From Amylostereum areolatum (taxonomy: Eukaryota > Basidiomycota > Agaricomycetes > Russulales > Stereaceae), in NCBI GenBank assembly GCA_012932865.1, contig SAXG01000004.1, forward strand, positions 806,001-870,000: 64,000 bases of DNA, given 5' to 3'. Both the position numbers and the translations under genes were made by a program. Numbering within the stretch: position 1 is the first letter of the stretch; each line of letters starts with the position of its first letter. Below the pieces are notes generated by a model, which worked only from the letters and a program-made list of their open reading frames with translations, was not told where the DNA came from and made no database searches. Positions 23,818-35,879 of the stretch are shown one piece after another.

Positions 23818-25233
23818 CTACGCTGCCGCCATGATAGCCTGTGTCTTGATGTTGGCCTCGCTCAACGCACGTTCAAACGCACGTAGGTGCTCCTCTACGA
23901 CCTTCCGCCCGTCAACCCTTCGTCCCGCACCTGGGGTATCTCCATCTACCACACCAGCCTCCCATCGCTCTATCTTCAACCTACTCTGCTCGGCACTATC
24001 CCAGTCCGTCCGCCACCCTCCTAGTTTGTTTTTCAACGCGCGGATTTTGCGTCCTGCTTCAGTGGTCGCCGCGCCGTTAACTTGAGCGTGTTCAGAGATA
24101 ATAGTGAGCGAGGCGACAAGCGATGTCGTATGTGTGCGCAAATGCGCCAGTTGAGGAATTGTTTTGGCTGGGGTGAGGGGGCCTGTGATTGGTGGGGGTG
24201 GAGGGATGGAAAATGATTCCTTCGCCGGCGTCGTCACGTCCGACTCGTATAGATCCACTTCTTCTTCGTCGCGTAGATGTTGATCTGGGTCGACTTCCCA
24301 ATCGCCCGTGGATGCGGCAAATGAGGCTTCTTCGGCGAGCGTGTCTAACGCGCGTCGGCCGTCACGGGCTGTAGAGTCACCATGTCCTTGCCCTTGCCCC
24401 GACGTGGATGCTGATGTTGGCTCATCGGACAGATCCCCAAGACCCTCGAGCTCCTCAAGAGCAGCAAGGGCATCACTCCCGCCGACTTCACCCGAGATCT
24501 TGCGGAATTCGCGCTCATACTCGAGCAGTTCGCGGACCTGGCCCTCGCGATCGCGCACCGTCTCGTCGATCTTGCGGATCACGTTTGACGCGAGCCGTTC
24601 GAGCGCAGCTTGAGATTGCGGATTCCCAGAGGTGGCATCGCCGTCGAGCCTCCGGAGATGGGTGAGAAACTTCTCCGTTGATTCGAGGTCATGGGCGAGG
24701 ATGACCATGGCATCTTGTTCCGCCGGCTTTCGTCGTGGTGAAGGTTGGTCGGGGCTTCCAAAGGTGGGATAAAGGTCGGAGGGGGCAGACAGGGAAGGCG
24801 TGGTGGGAAATGAAGATGGGTCCTCGTTGGCGTTGCTGAGGGCATTGCCGTCATGCGCGAGCTCGTCGGCAAAGGAGGGCTGGTGTTCCAGGACGACGCC
24901 GTGGGGAGACTCACCGGCCTCCTCGTCGATCCCTTCTGCGCCCTCATCGTAGTCTATTCCGAATTCTTCTGCGAGCAGCTTTGAGCCTGCACTTGGTTCG
25001 GGAAGCAAAGCCACTGCGAGCTCGTGCGCGAGGGAGAATCGGCTATTTGGGCCTTCATCGTCCATGGACGGGGTGATGCTGTTGCCACGCAGTGATACGT
25101 TTGAGCGGTGGCGACTCAAGGAGATGCTTTGTCGCGATGGGGACTTGCGTGGGGAAGATGAGGAAGCGTTGAGGTAGCGTGAGGAGGATGCGCCGCCGTA
25201 GACATCGTCGTCTAGACCGTCATAAGAGGGCAT
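23818..25233 (-). CDS. Unrecognised acidic protein with two predicted coiled-coil segments
   Basis: A single uninterrupted frame of 471 residues, unusual here because nearly all neighbours are split. The ATG at 25233 is the first in-frame ATG; the upstream extension has only non-ATG codons. Residues 1-60 are Ser/Arg-rich, 60-180 acidic and Pro/Ser-rich, 173-260 look like a helical heptad region (QSQAALERLASNVIRKIDE), 260-350 are low complexity, and 360-465 are again helical. There are no membrane spans, signal peptide or catalytic motifs that I know. Strong third-position GC bias supports coding. It could be a cytoskeletal or vesicle-trafficking adaptor, but I do not recognise a family. Confidence 0.75.
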   Translation of the reverse strand: MPSYDGLDDDVYGGASSSRYLNASSSSPRKSPSRQSISLSRHRSNVSLRGNSITPSMDDEGPNSRFSLAHELAVALLPEPSAGSKLLAEEFGIDYDEGAEGIDEEAGESPHGVVLEHQPSFADELAHDGNALSNANEDPSSFPTTPSLSAPSDLYPTFGSPDQPSPRRKPAEQDAMVILAHDLESTEKFLTHLRRLDGDATSGNPQSQAALERLASNVIRKIDETVRDREGQVRELLEYEREFRKISGEVGGSDALAALEELEGLGDLSDEPTSASTSGQGQGHGDSTARDGRRALDTLAEEASFAASTGDWEVDPDQHLRDEEEVDLYESDVTTPAKESFSIPPPPPITGPLTPAKTIPQLAHLRTHTTSLVASLTIISEHAQVNGAATTEAGRKIRALKNKLGGWRTDWDSAEQSRLKIERWEAGVVDGDTPGAGRRVDGRKVVEEHLRAFERALSEANIKTQAIMAAA

Positions 25234-25519
25234 CGAGAGAAATGTTGTAGATAATGCGAGAGGATGGGGTATAAATGAGGATGGTTGCCGGAAGGGAGAA
25301 GATGTAGGGAGGATCGCGGCGGTAAAGAGCAACGGCAGCTTGAGGAACCCTTGCAGCTGGAAGCGACGGAGATCGCGTGGCAACTTCCGCCAACACTCCC
25401 AAGGACGTGGCCTCCGTTTCTCATCGCCATCGCCTTACTTTCCTCAATTATTCAGCTCATCGTCTATATGGTTTGTAGTGTACTGTACAGAATCAAGCGT
25501 TCTACAACCAACGCCCGTC

Positions 25520-28500
25520 CTACGCAAGCGCAGCGGTATGTGGAAAATGCGCGGTCGTGAGTGCCACCACGTCCGTCTTCGTCATCATCCCCGTCAGTTC
25601 TCCGCCCTCCGAGAACAAGATCAAGCGTAGGCTCTGGGCCGCGGTCAGCATACGTGTTCAAACAGGCGGATATGATGAAAGCTCACAAGTTTACGGAACA
25701 TGTCCACTACAACTTCGAGAGGAACATTCTTCCGGACTTGCAGCACGTCCTCCAGCAACATCGAGAGGTTGACTGTTTCAGGTCCGTCGGCGGACGACCG
25801 TCCAGAGAAGATCCCTTTACGGCTCTCAGATCCAGGTTCGGATAGCAATGGTTCTGTTGTCGATGAAAGTCAATCCCAAGGTGACAGCATCGCGAAAGGA
25901 TAAACAAACCTATATGATCCTGTAATTTCTCTCTAATAACATATCCTAGCAACTTCTTGCCTTTGACCACGGGGAACCCGCAATACTCCCAAGTCGTGCA
26001 CAGTCGCTCTAGTAAGTAGCGTGAGGATGCTTAATAGCCTATAGGTGAAGCGCGCCCAAGTACTCACTCAGTTCTTCTAAACTTGTCCGGTTCTCGACGA
26101 CTACTATGTTGCTCGTCTGGGTCATGAATTGACCCGCCGACTCGCCCTTATCATGATACTCAACAGGGGGAAGCCATGGATACCGCCGCATAGCAATCCA
26201 GATAGAGTAAATGCCTTCCTTGCCAAACGCGTCACCGACCCATTTCGCCACCATTACGGATATCATGATAGGCAAGACATGTGAAAGCGCTCCTGTCAAC
26301 TATATCGCAATGACTTCTCATGTGAACAGAAGCCGCGACGGGAGACTCACTTCAAACACTATAACCACGACAGAGACTGGCCAGGAGAATGTTCTGGTTA
26401 GCTTCGTACTTGAAGTAAAGACGGCCTAAATGAAACTGACTTGTCATCCGAGTGACACCTCCCAGCATGGCTGACGCTCCAATGATGGCGTAAAACCCAG
26501 GGTACACGCATCTAACTGTGGGGTCCGGAGGACAGGCAGAGAAAATCCAGGCTTGGGGATAAGCTCTCTGCAACGCTTGACTGATTCTAAAGTCAGCTTC
26601 AAGAAGACCGCAGATGCCGAAAGCCTAGCTCACGTCAACATGCCCATCGCTCGTCCAAGCGTTGCTCCAATTGCAATGGTGGGTAGGAATATTCCGGCAG
26701 GCACCTGGGTTTGTGTAAACGACACAACATTACACTTGGGTTTCATGAATAACTCGCCATCATTCCGAACGTCCATGCTGTGAACCCGATTTTCACCAAG
26801 GAAGTGAGGACGAGGAGGAAAACGTTTTCCCACATTGCGGACGGGCTATCAGACGGAAAGCTGTCAATGGCATCAACCCACATATGTCGGATCGCTCACT
26901 TGCAAAGTCCGTGGAAATCTGGTTTGGATGGATCACATTCTTGGAAGAGGTTGGCCACTAGCTCCGAAGTTTGCACCCTACCAGTGAGCAAGTTTCATTA
27001 GCATTGGGAGACCTAACCTTGGCTATCCTACCTAAGGAAAACGACCAAGTAACTGACGGCGGCAGTTACAGCGGCAGCGCCGACCACTTCCATAATAGGC
27101 CAATCGTTCAAAATACTGTTTCGTCGGTAAACAGCGATGGCAGTATTTAGCTTGATAAGAAGCGATCCCACGATGCCCTATATGTCGTCCGTAATTAATA
27201 GCACCTTCGATGTTTGAAGTGTGTTGTACGAACCCCGATGACAGCGAGTGTTAACCAAGGGATCTGCTCAGTGCTAAATCACAAACCCGCTCGCCAAAAC
27301 GTACACCAACGCACCAACTCGAACGCGAGCCAAGCGCCTTCCCCTCCTCCATTGGTGACCTGGAACAAAACTAATTTCGATGTTCCGAATGGGTCAACAT
27401 ACTGTAGGGCGACGGCCGCGATGACCGAGGTTACAAAGCCTCTCCACATCACATCGGATTCGTTGGCAAAAGTGTCCAATTCTAATTACAGTATGTTAGA
27501 ATATTTTACGAACCTAACGCAACGACGTACCTTCCAGCCCAAAAAGCACCCCACCCAGCGGACTCCCGAACGCAACGGACACGCCAGCCGCAGCGGCCGC
27601 AGCGAGAATTTTGCGTTTCTGGGCTAATGGGGTAATTTGGTCAATGCATACGAGGTGTAGACACGAATAACCTCACCTTCATTCTCCCGGAATTGCCTGA
27701 ATAACCGTGATAAAAGATATGCGAAGCAGCACGCTACGTGTACCAAAGGGCCCTTGTCCGCACTTCAGCTCGATATACTAGTGTGCGATGAGGACACGCA
27801 TACCTCTTTGCCCAGCGACAGACCGGATGCGACGGACAGTGCAAGGCCCAGGGCCTTGATAAGGAGGGTCGGTGGACTCAAAACGGAGTCGAAAACATAG
27901 CCTCCAAGTATCTTGATAAAACGTCAAACCCGTTTCACAAACCAAAGGAGGGGACATACTGCCTTAATTTCCGGTACTAATCCATGGTTAGTGTGGCGAA
28001 AGTTTGATGAGATGAAGAGAAATAGGGCGTACTTCCTGTGTGAAATGCACTGTGTCGGGTCAAACTCACTCATTGAACGCAGACAAGCTGAGCGACTAAC
28101 TATGGCGCGTATGTGACCACTAAACGAGCTGCACTGGCCGCGAAAGCTACCTATGGAGCAGTTGTTATGAGCTGATTCGGTTACACGAGACAGCGTATGG
28201 AGGCTTACTGAGAGTGCAATGTAAATCAGAGATTGGAGCAAAGATTGGCCGAGTATCGATTTGACCCCGAGAGCCTTGCTCCATGACTTCCACTCGGAAC
28301 AGACCTCGCCCGCTAAATGGCATTAGAGAGGATACTGCAAGAACGAACAGAAGAGACTCACGGTCCAAACCACTGCAGCATGCGACGGAGTTGTAGAAGA
28401 AACCGTACGTGCACCGTCCTTCACGTAGGTCTCCAAGCCTAGAAGCAAGCGAAGGCATTCATATAACACCCGAAATGTTGGAAGAAGCAAGGTGCACCAT

Positions 28501-28992
28501 TTCACCAAGACGTCCAACCACCCTCCCGCGACGCCCACACAGATGCCTGTGCATATCACTACAAACCACACCTTGGAAGCGTCGAGCATAGGGGCCACCA
28601 CCCCCTTTAATCCATGTTGAGATAGTAGGACTTTCCATCGTTCCCGCTCCGCAGCGTCCTCTGACCACCAGTCTATCGTCGCGCCTTCCCTGTAAGTCTG
28701 CCGTGTACGCCTCGGTGAAATGGGTGGCCATCCTTCCAAATCATCGGAACCAAGTTCATATTGCGCGGCTGCATGTTGTGTAGGCGGATAGAACGTGTCC
28801 TGTTTAGCGGATGAAAGAGTGGGATGAGATGCGGAGGTGGAGGATGTATTTCTAGAACCGTGTGGGTAAGCGGCTGGGTTTGCGAGGGCGAAGATGTTAT
28901 GTATACCGGACGTCCTCCCAGTCTTCCGCCCAAGGATCGTGGTCAAGGTCCGATCCTAGTTCCGGACGGTCGCCAGAGTGGGACAGTGACAT
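25520..28992 (-). CDS. CLC voltage-gated chloride channel / Cl-/H+ exchanger with CBS pair
   Basis: Twenty-two exons encode 781 residues: 28992-28907, 28851-28498, 28438-28362, 28312-28209, 28150-28101, 28049-28033, 27976-27960, 27911-27804, 27752-27677, 27623-27531, 27481-27315, 27263-27234, 27177-27032, 26977-26900, 26845-26758, 26704-26634, 26586-26441, 26376-26351, 26299-26068, 26008-25910, 25853-25687 and 25633-25520. Selectivity and gating motifs are intact: [20 protein letters not shown] (gating Glu) and [32 protein letters not shown] follows. Two CBS domains fill the cytosolic C-terminus. The family serves in Golgi, vacuole or plasma membrane anion balance (yeast Gef1). Exons 6 and 7 are both 17 nt, exon 18 is 26 nt, exon 12 is 30 nt. 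Intron 26705-26757 has a GC donor. Confidence 0.93.
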
Positions 28993-29376
28993 GATGTGGA
29001 GAAGTGAAGTTGAAGCTATTAGCTTGAAGGTGCCAGATGGTCTGGCCGGCCCCGGATAGCCGGTAGCCTCTATATAACCAGCTCTAACAGGCTCTAACAC
29101 CGTCCACGGTCATAAATTCACCGATGTTGTGTCGCGCAAAGCCGAAGGCTCCTTGCAGGATGGACTGCACACCGAAGATAAACAAAGCCTTTACATTGTA
29201 TGTGTATGTAGATGTTCTGGAGTACAACTCTCTGTAAAACTACAATCAAGCCGTCCACCGTAAACACCATCTGAGTCAATATCACAACCCAGATGTTCGT
29301 CCATGCAGCCTGAGGTTCCCATCCCACTTTATCTTCTCCCCGCCCAATAGTGCTTCGAATCACCCCATGATTTTGT
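28993..29376. other. Intergenic region: CLC promoter and FAD oxidase 1 3' region
   Basis: 384 bp. It includes a 10-bp direct repeat CAGCTCTAAC / CAGGCTCTAAC-like pair near 29080-29100. No gene seen. Confidence 0.4.
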
Positions 29377-31218
29377 TCAGACTGTGGTAGTTGGAACAAT
29401 GGCAAACCACTTTCTGAACACAAGGTCGGGGTCATACTTCTTCTTGATCTCCTGAAGCATAGCAAGGTTTGTCCCGAACAAGGCCTCTGTCTTCTTCTCT
29501 GACATGAGCTCATCCGTGCTATTGATCGCATCAACGAGGGCGGGAGCGTCGCTGTCTATTTCCACTCGTCAGACGAATCGCCACGTAGATTGCGATAAAC
29601 TGTGCCTACTGTAGTTTGCATATCCCGTGTTGACGTCCGCCGGTGCATTGTCATCCATTGACGCGATAATTCCGGTCAGCGTTTGCGCAACGTCCCGCGC
29701 AATGGCGAGTTGCTCCGGTGTGTTCTCCGGATATTTGATGTTGGCCAGAGAAGACAGGCGCACTCCACGTTGGAAGGCCATCGCGTCATTGGGAACGCTG
29801 TTAATCTTGCTCAAGTTCCAGAACTCAAAGATGTAGGAGATGCTGAAGCCAGGGTTTTTGTCCGAGAGCTCGTATACTGCATCGCGGACGCGTTTGGCAA
29901 TGCCGACGTCGATACGAGGTTGGCTGACCGATTTCAGGTAGTAATTGCTACCCACGGGGTTCTCGTGGTCCTGCGAGAATGTTCATGAAAAGCCGGCTAG
30001 GAGAACATGATAAGGTCGGGGAACGTACAAGGAGCGTGTTTACAATCTCGTATGGCATTTCCTTCGACATGTCCATAATAGGTCCTGTGGCATATTTCAA
30101 TGAGGGATGGGTCGAGACACAAAAGTGCAAGGCTCCGACGTACGAAGGTCAAAGAAAGGCTTGAAATGCGCGCGGCCCTCCTCTTCGGAGCCATTCCAAA
30201 ACAAAAGTAAGAGCAGACCGGGCTATGCGGAATCAAGTGTGTAAGATGCCGACGCGACTGGAAGATAATAATTTACCATTCCATTCGGCAATTTCGAGGC
30301 GACGAGCATGAACGTCTCTTTAGGGTCCAGACCATCGGAGCTTTTCTTCTCAACGATGGGAATCAGTGCATCAAGGGTCGGGGGCGGGAATACGAGGACG
30401 CCGGCATAGACGGTCGGGCGCTGGGGATGGAGTTGGTATACAAACTCTGTGACTACACCGAAGTTGGCACCACCACCACGGATACCCCAGAAAAGATCTG
30501 CGTTTTCTGTCGAGTCGGCAGTGAGTACGGTGCCGTTAGCGAGGACAACCGTAGCCTGGTGGAATGTTAGCAGCGCACGATCTGAGATGACGCACTGCGT
30601 ATGCATACCTGAACAAGGTTATCGATTGTAAGGCCATGCGTGCCGGCAAGATACCCAAAGCCACCACCGAGCGTCAATCTGACAAGAGCAAAAGTTGATG
30701 TCAGATCATCGGAAGCGGCGGGTTCCAGACAACAGTAAAGACCACTTGCCCTCCAACGCCGGTCTGTAAAAGTTCGAGATCAGATAACCGAAAAGACAAA
30801 CGGACAAAACTGAAATACCCACATGGCTGACTGTCCCACCAGTGGTCGCCAATCCGTGCTTCATCGTCTCCGTGTTGACAGTGCCCCATAGAGCCCCACC
30901 GCCTGCATACGCTAGCTTCTTTTCCGCGTCGACCCGCACCCCAGCAAAGTATCTAGAAAGGTCGATGACGAGCCCGCCTTCGACAGAAGCAGCGCCAGCA
31001 GGGTTGTGGCCTCCACCACGGACCGCGATAGGCAGGCCTTTCGCCTTGGCATATGCAAGGGCAGCAGATACGTCTTCCGTGTCCCTCACGAATGCGACTA
31101 CAGCGGCACGACGCTGTGAGTTTGCAGCCCAGCGGACGAGGGCTTGATCGTATTCCGGATGTTCGGGAGTAACAATGTCGCCCTTGAAGACGTTCTGGAG
31201 ATCGACAATACTGGCCAT
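29377..31218 (-). CDS. FAD-linked oxidase with BBE C-terminus (paralogue 1)
   Basis: Exons 31218-30823, 30763-30750, 30678-30609, 30555-30277, 30222-30144, 30084-30029, 29970-29610 and 29555-29377 give 477 residues. The PCMH-type FAD domain carries VRGGGHNPAG, whose His is the usual covalent FAD ligand, then SHTGVGGLTLGGGFGYL and ADLFWGIRGGGANFGVVTEF. The second bicovalent Cys is absent (Thr instead). The C-terminal berberine-bridge segment has YANYNSDAP and the ending YDPDLVFRKWFAI. No signal peptide, so probably intracellular; the substrate is unknown. Exon 2 is a 14-nt microexon, followed by a GC-AG intron (30679-30749). The next gene is a tandem paralogue with the same exon plan. Confidence 0.9.
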
Positions 31219-31988
31219 ACTGAAAAAGACGAGGAGGAGAAATATACGTCGTGAGGCGACAAGTGACAGGCCACAGTATGGAGAGACAGTATTTATATGT
31301 CCACGGGGAAACACCTATCCTTATCAGCAATCCCGTGGCTTGTCAATAGAAGTGGTATTGAGTCAGTCGCATCAGATATTCGCGATATGCGGTGCAGGAA
31401 AATGGCGTCGCGAGTCACGGAGCATTGAGTTCACCGGCGGGTAGGCCCCTGGATCGTCGAGGTAAATGGGGGTGAGAAAGGGTGAAATCGCTACCTGACA
31501 GAAACAAGATCAGCACACTTCGGACGGACATGATGGCTCACAAATGCCATCAGCGCCCGGGACGCTCCTGTAGCGATCCTCAAACACGGATAGGATGGTA
31601 TGCTCTACTACATACAGGACGTCTTGTACAAATTGACGCGACAAAAAACTTGAGCAAGAGATGGTCCGCACAGAGAGATATAGAACTGAGGCTAAGGACC
31701 ATGAAAAATCGTGTGCTGCCTCATACATAGAGCGCCTAGAGGTTATGGACATCAGACCTTGCATGATGGTCTAACCTCTAAAATTCAAGGCCCACTCATA
31801 CACATGGCCCGAGCGGACCCCGAGTGTGAGTTCGGGCCTTGGTTGAGAGAGATCCGCGTCTGGCGAGATGGTCGACCTCGAACCGGGTTCCCGTTGTTGG
31901 GCCAAGTGGGGACCAATCGGGGCGTGAATCGGATGTGATTGCTTCGGCCTGAGCTGTTTCTGATAAATACAAGGGGACAGGACCCGCT
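31219..31988. other. Intergenic region between the two FAD oxidases
   Basis: 770 bp holding the promoter of paralogue 1 and the 3' region of paralogue 2. Several short open frames lack domains. No obvious direct repeats marking the duplication ends were seen by eye. Confidence 0.4.
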
Positions 31989-33802
31989 TCACGGAAGACC
32001 GGTCGGTTTGATAGCGAACCACTTGTTGAACACAATGTCAGGGTCATATGTCTGCTTGAGCGTCCGTAATTTTGCGTGATGATCGCCAAAGAGGGCCTTC
32101 GTTTTCAGCTGTGACATGAGGCCGTCGGTGTTGGGATCTACGAAACCGGGGGCATCGCTATCTGTATAGCAACATGTTAGTGCACAAATTCCAACAGAAG
32201 CAATACAACTGACTGTAATTCGCATATCCATTGTTGATATTCTCGTCCCCTTCCAGCGCAGTAACCAGACCAGTTAAATGTTCCGCGCACTTACGGACAA
32301 CCGCAAGCTCTTCGGGTGTATCGTTGGGATATTGGATGTTTACCAAGGAGGACAGTCGGGATGTGCGCTGGAATGCTGTGGCCGAGTTGGGAACAGTGTT
32401 CGCCTTCGTAAGATTCCAGAATTCGAATATGTAGATGATATGGATGTGGTGTTTCTCAGAGAGCTCGTACACAGCGTCACAGACCTTCTTGGCGACCTCG
32501 ATATCAGGCTTCAGCTGATCGACGGACTTAAGATAATAATTGCGTCCGATCGGATTGCTGTCGTCCTGAAGAGCGTGAGGCGTCGGATCGTCACCACTAT
32601 GTGTTAGGGCTCACTAGCAAAGTGTTGGCAGTTTCGTAAGGCATCTCGCGGGTCATATCAGCGATCTTCGGTTCTGTGACGAGAGCTCAGTACGTTGAAC
32701 ACCAAGGTAGCGGGAGAGCCTACCGAGGTCCAACATAGACTTGAAATGCTCCCGACCTTCGCTTTCGGACCCATTCCAGAACAGCAAGACCATTATACAT
32801 TTCTGATATGGTTTCTGAGGGTCATTATTGCCAAATGAATGCTACTGGTACTCACCGTTCCATTAGGCAAGTTGGAAAATGCCATCAAGTATGACTCCCG
32901 TTCATGTAAGCCTGTCTCGTGTTTGCTGAGGGCGATAGGTATGAGCTGGTCCAGTACAGTCGGAGGGAAGATAACGAAGCCAGAGAAGACGTTGGCGTAT
33001 TGCGGGTACACCTTGAGCACGAATTCGGTAACCACACCGAAGTTGGATCCGCCGCCTCGAATACCCCAGAACAAGTCTGCGTTCTCAGTCTCGCTTGCTG
33101 TGAGAACTTCTCCGTTCGCGATTACAACTGTTGCCTGCGAGACAAAAACATAATTAGGAAAGCTGGAAGTAGGAGGATGGCAATAACATAATAACGACAT
33201 ACCTGCACGAGATTGTCGATAACGAGACCATGCGAGCCAGCAAGGTATCCAAATCCGCCACCAAGGGTAAGTCTGGAATACGGCTTACCATAAGTTATCA
33301 TGATGGTATCAGCAAGGCTGTGTTACTTGCCCTCCAACGCCGGTCTTGAAGGGAAAAAAATCAGTCTCGAACACAAGGTTGATGTCGTTCTGATGAAAGT
33401 GCTTACATGGCTGACCGTGCCACCTGTAGTCGCCAACCCGTGCTTCATGGTCTCCTCGTTCACAGTGGCCCAAATGGCACCACCTCCGACATAGGCAAGC
33501 TGCGCTTTGTGATCGACATGCGTCTGAGCGAGGTGTTTTGAGAGGTCAATCACTAGACCGCCTTCTATCGAGGATGCGCCAGCAGGGTTATGACCGCCGC
33601 CACGGACGGCGACACCCATTCCTTGCGCCTTTGCATACGACAATGCCTTGGAAACGTCCCCTGCGTTCTTCACGAACGCCACGATCGCGGCGCGGCGACG
33701 CGAGTTAGCAGCCCAGCGCGTGAGAGACCGTTCATAGTCGGGGTGTTCAGGCGTGATAAGGTCGCCTTGGAAGTGCGACTGAAAGGAGGTGAAGTCAGAC
33801 AT
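31989..33802 (-). CDS. FAD-linked oxidase with BBE C-terminus (paralogue 2)
   Basis: Exons 33802-33407, 33344-33331, 33272-33203, 33134-32856, 32802-32724, 32673-32615, 32565-32214 and 32161-31989 give 473 residues. Same architecture as the downstream paralogue: VRGGGHNPAG with the FAD-linking His, SHTGVGGLTLGGGFGYL, IRGGGSNFGVVTEF and a C-terminal YANYNSDAP then YDPDIVFNKWFAI. Exons 1 to 5 have exactly the same lengths in both genes (396, 14, 70, 279, 79 nt) and the 14-nt microexon is identical in sequence. The following intron again has a GCAAGT donor. Clearly a tandem duplicate, with enough substitutions to be old. No signal peptide. Confidence 0.9.
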
Positions 33803-34770
33803 TGTTAAAGAGGTTGAGAAGGGTGATAGCGGAGCCAATCTCGGTGAAGCTTTATATATGGGGCCTTCATATTGAATCTTGATGATTGCTTACCTCGCTG
33901 ATTGTGGGGAAGCCATTTTCCATAAACATCGAACAGATGCGGCGGCCTCTCCCCATCTTGTGGACCACAGTATACTTCTCGGTGGCAAGAATTCATTTTG
34001 ATGTTCCAGTTTTTAGCTGTTTGGGGTGCTTTCTATGTCTGCGACGATAATGATTTGAAGTCGAAGACGTGTGCGTCCGCCGCTGTATGAAGGACCACGC
34101 GCAATATTGCTGTTATGGGAGCCGTGAGCAACCTTTCGGTATGAGTGGGAGTGGGGGTCCTAGGAGATCTTTGAAAGGGATAGGCCCCGAGCCCCACTAC
34201 CGCCGACAGAGGGCCATGGAATCGGCCTGGTATAGCTCCCAGCCTCCCACACTTCATGAAACGATGATGTCTTGGTGTCGCCTTTACTATGGGCCGACAG
34301 ACCACCACTTACTTAACTTTTAGCGTCCAGTGTTCAACTGCGAATGCCTCTAGTTTGGGAGAAACCTCATAGAGTCTAAGCCGGAGCTGAAGACGCGAGA
34401 AAGATGATTGTGGTCCAGAACTAGATTAATGTCGCGGGCAGAAGGGGCCTGGATTGACCAGAGAGACTTTGAGTGATACCGGAATGCAAGGGATAGCTTA
34501 GGATAGCTCGAGCTGTATGTTTGAGCAGAGTTGAACGCTGGTTAACACAAGAAGGTGGAAGTTTGTGAGTGGCACTGGAAGTCTAGAACACCGAAAGTGC
34601 GGCGGGCGGCGGTACATAACATCGGAATTACGCGGTCACAGTCTCTCCAGATCTCCAGGTTTCTGGTCTTTGAACCACGGGCAAGTATCGAAATCTAGAC
34701 GTCCGTCTCCCAACGATCTCTCTTATTCACGATAAGGGAGTTCAAAATCAACACCTTGTCAAAGAATAAC
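33803..34770. other. Intergenic region, FAD oxidase 2 / MED4 (divergent)
   Basis: 968 bp, the promoter region of two divergent genes. Frames at 34033-34308 (-) and 34069-34323 (+) overlap each other and show no domains. No repeat or RNA gene recognised. Confidence 0.45.
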
Positions 34771-35619
34771 ATGTCACAATCCATCTTCCCGACAATGGCG
34801 GGCCCTTCAAAAGTGGCAGGTCGAGCACCACCGCCCCTTCCCCAGACTTCCATCACAAACATCCTCCTCAATCCGCTCAATAATCTCCACGCCCTCTCTC
34901 AAGCCCTCTTCTTGTCTCTCTCCCCGCCTCAGACGAAGCCACCGCCCCCACCACCTATATCTGCCTTCTCCGACTGTGATGCAGCTCTCGCTACCGCCTT
35001 GCACCTTGCACGCACACACCAAGTCAAGCAGCGACGAATAGAGACATTGAAGGATCAAGTGGTCGAGCTCGAAAATGCATGGCGTGCTATAGTTGCCGAC
35101 CTCGAGCAAGGACGACTGGAACTCGAGGCTCTGATCGAGGAGGGTGATGAAAGGATAAAAGCAATCGAACAGGCGAAAGCAGGTGCGCATCCCGTTTACG
35201 TCTCCCTCTCTTCCTCTAACCACCGGCCAACGTGCAGCCTCCATACCGTACCCCGATCTCCTGGCATACGCGCAAAGTCTCAGCGCGTTCACTTCTGCGC
35301 CGCCCAATATGCCCGATCTCTCTTTGCCTGGTCAACCACCCCCACCGTTATTCTTCCCCCCATTCCCGAATGAAGAGAAAATGAGACGTGGACACCTTTA
35401 CGCGGAGGCTCCCTTGGGCCCATTGGGAGAAACACATTCAGTTGGCAGGCGTAAGCTTCTTATCGTTTACACCTTGCACGACCGGCTTACCTCCTTTGAA
35501 TAGCCCCAACTCCATCGCCTGAGCCCCATACTGGTCCGGCTCACTCGTACAGACCTGTCGATAATCGCCCGCCGCAGACCATGTTCGACCTCGACCTCGA
35601 CCTAAATCCCGATCTGTAG
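34771..35619 (+). CDS. MED4: Mediator complex subunit 4
   Basis: Exons 34771-35182, 35238-35450 and 35504-35619 encode 246 residues. After a Pro-rich leader, residues 75-135 form a coiled coil (QVKQRRIETLKDQVVELE), followed by the Med4 signature IPYPDLLAYAQSLSAFTSAP. A Pro-rich linker and an acidic end DLDLDLNPDL complete the protein. Med4 is a middle-module subunit linking transcription factors to RNA polymerase II. The ATG at 34771 was taken as the start; a second in-frame ATG at 34795 is possible. The final acidic C-terminus appears only when intron 35451-35503 is removed. Confidence 0.88.
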
Positions 35620-35879
35620 CCAAGGATATATAATGTCCCCTGGTGCGTGGCAGCTTTGCACTTCTTTCTCTGAGCTGTATCTTAGATGCTCAATACATAT
35701 ATCTAGTATACAACAGGATCACATCCCACAAGCCGTCGACAAGTTTACATATCAAGCTCATACGACTACCTTTGTCGTCGCCGGTGCTACTGATACATTT
35801 CCCTTCGTACCTTGAACCTTTGCCTTCGTGGATTCGGCCGGTAACGACAAGGAACTCCCGCGGAACAGGGTTCGGAGTT

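Noticed and set aside
29377..33802. Tandem FAD oxidases as part of a secondary-metabolite cluster
   Set aside because: Neighbours are housekeeping genes (CLC, MED4); no PKS, NRPS, terpene cyclase or P450 is present in the window.
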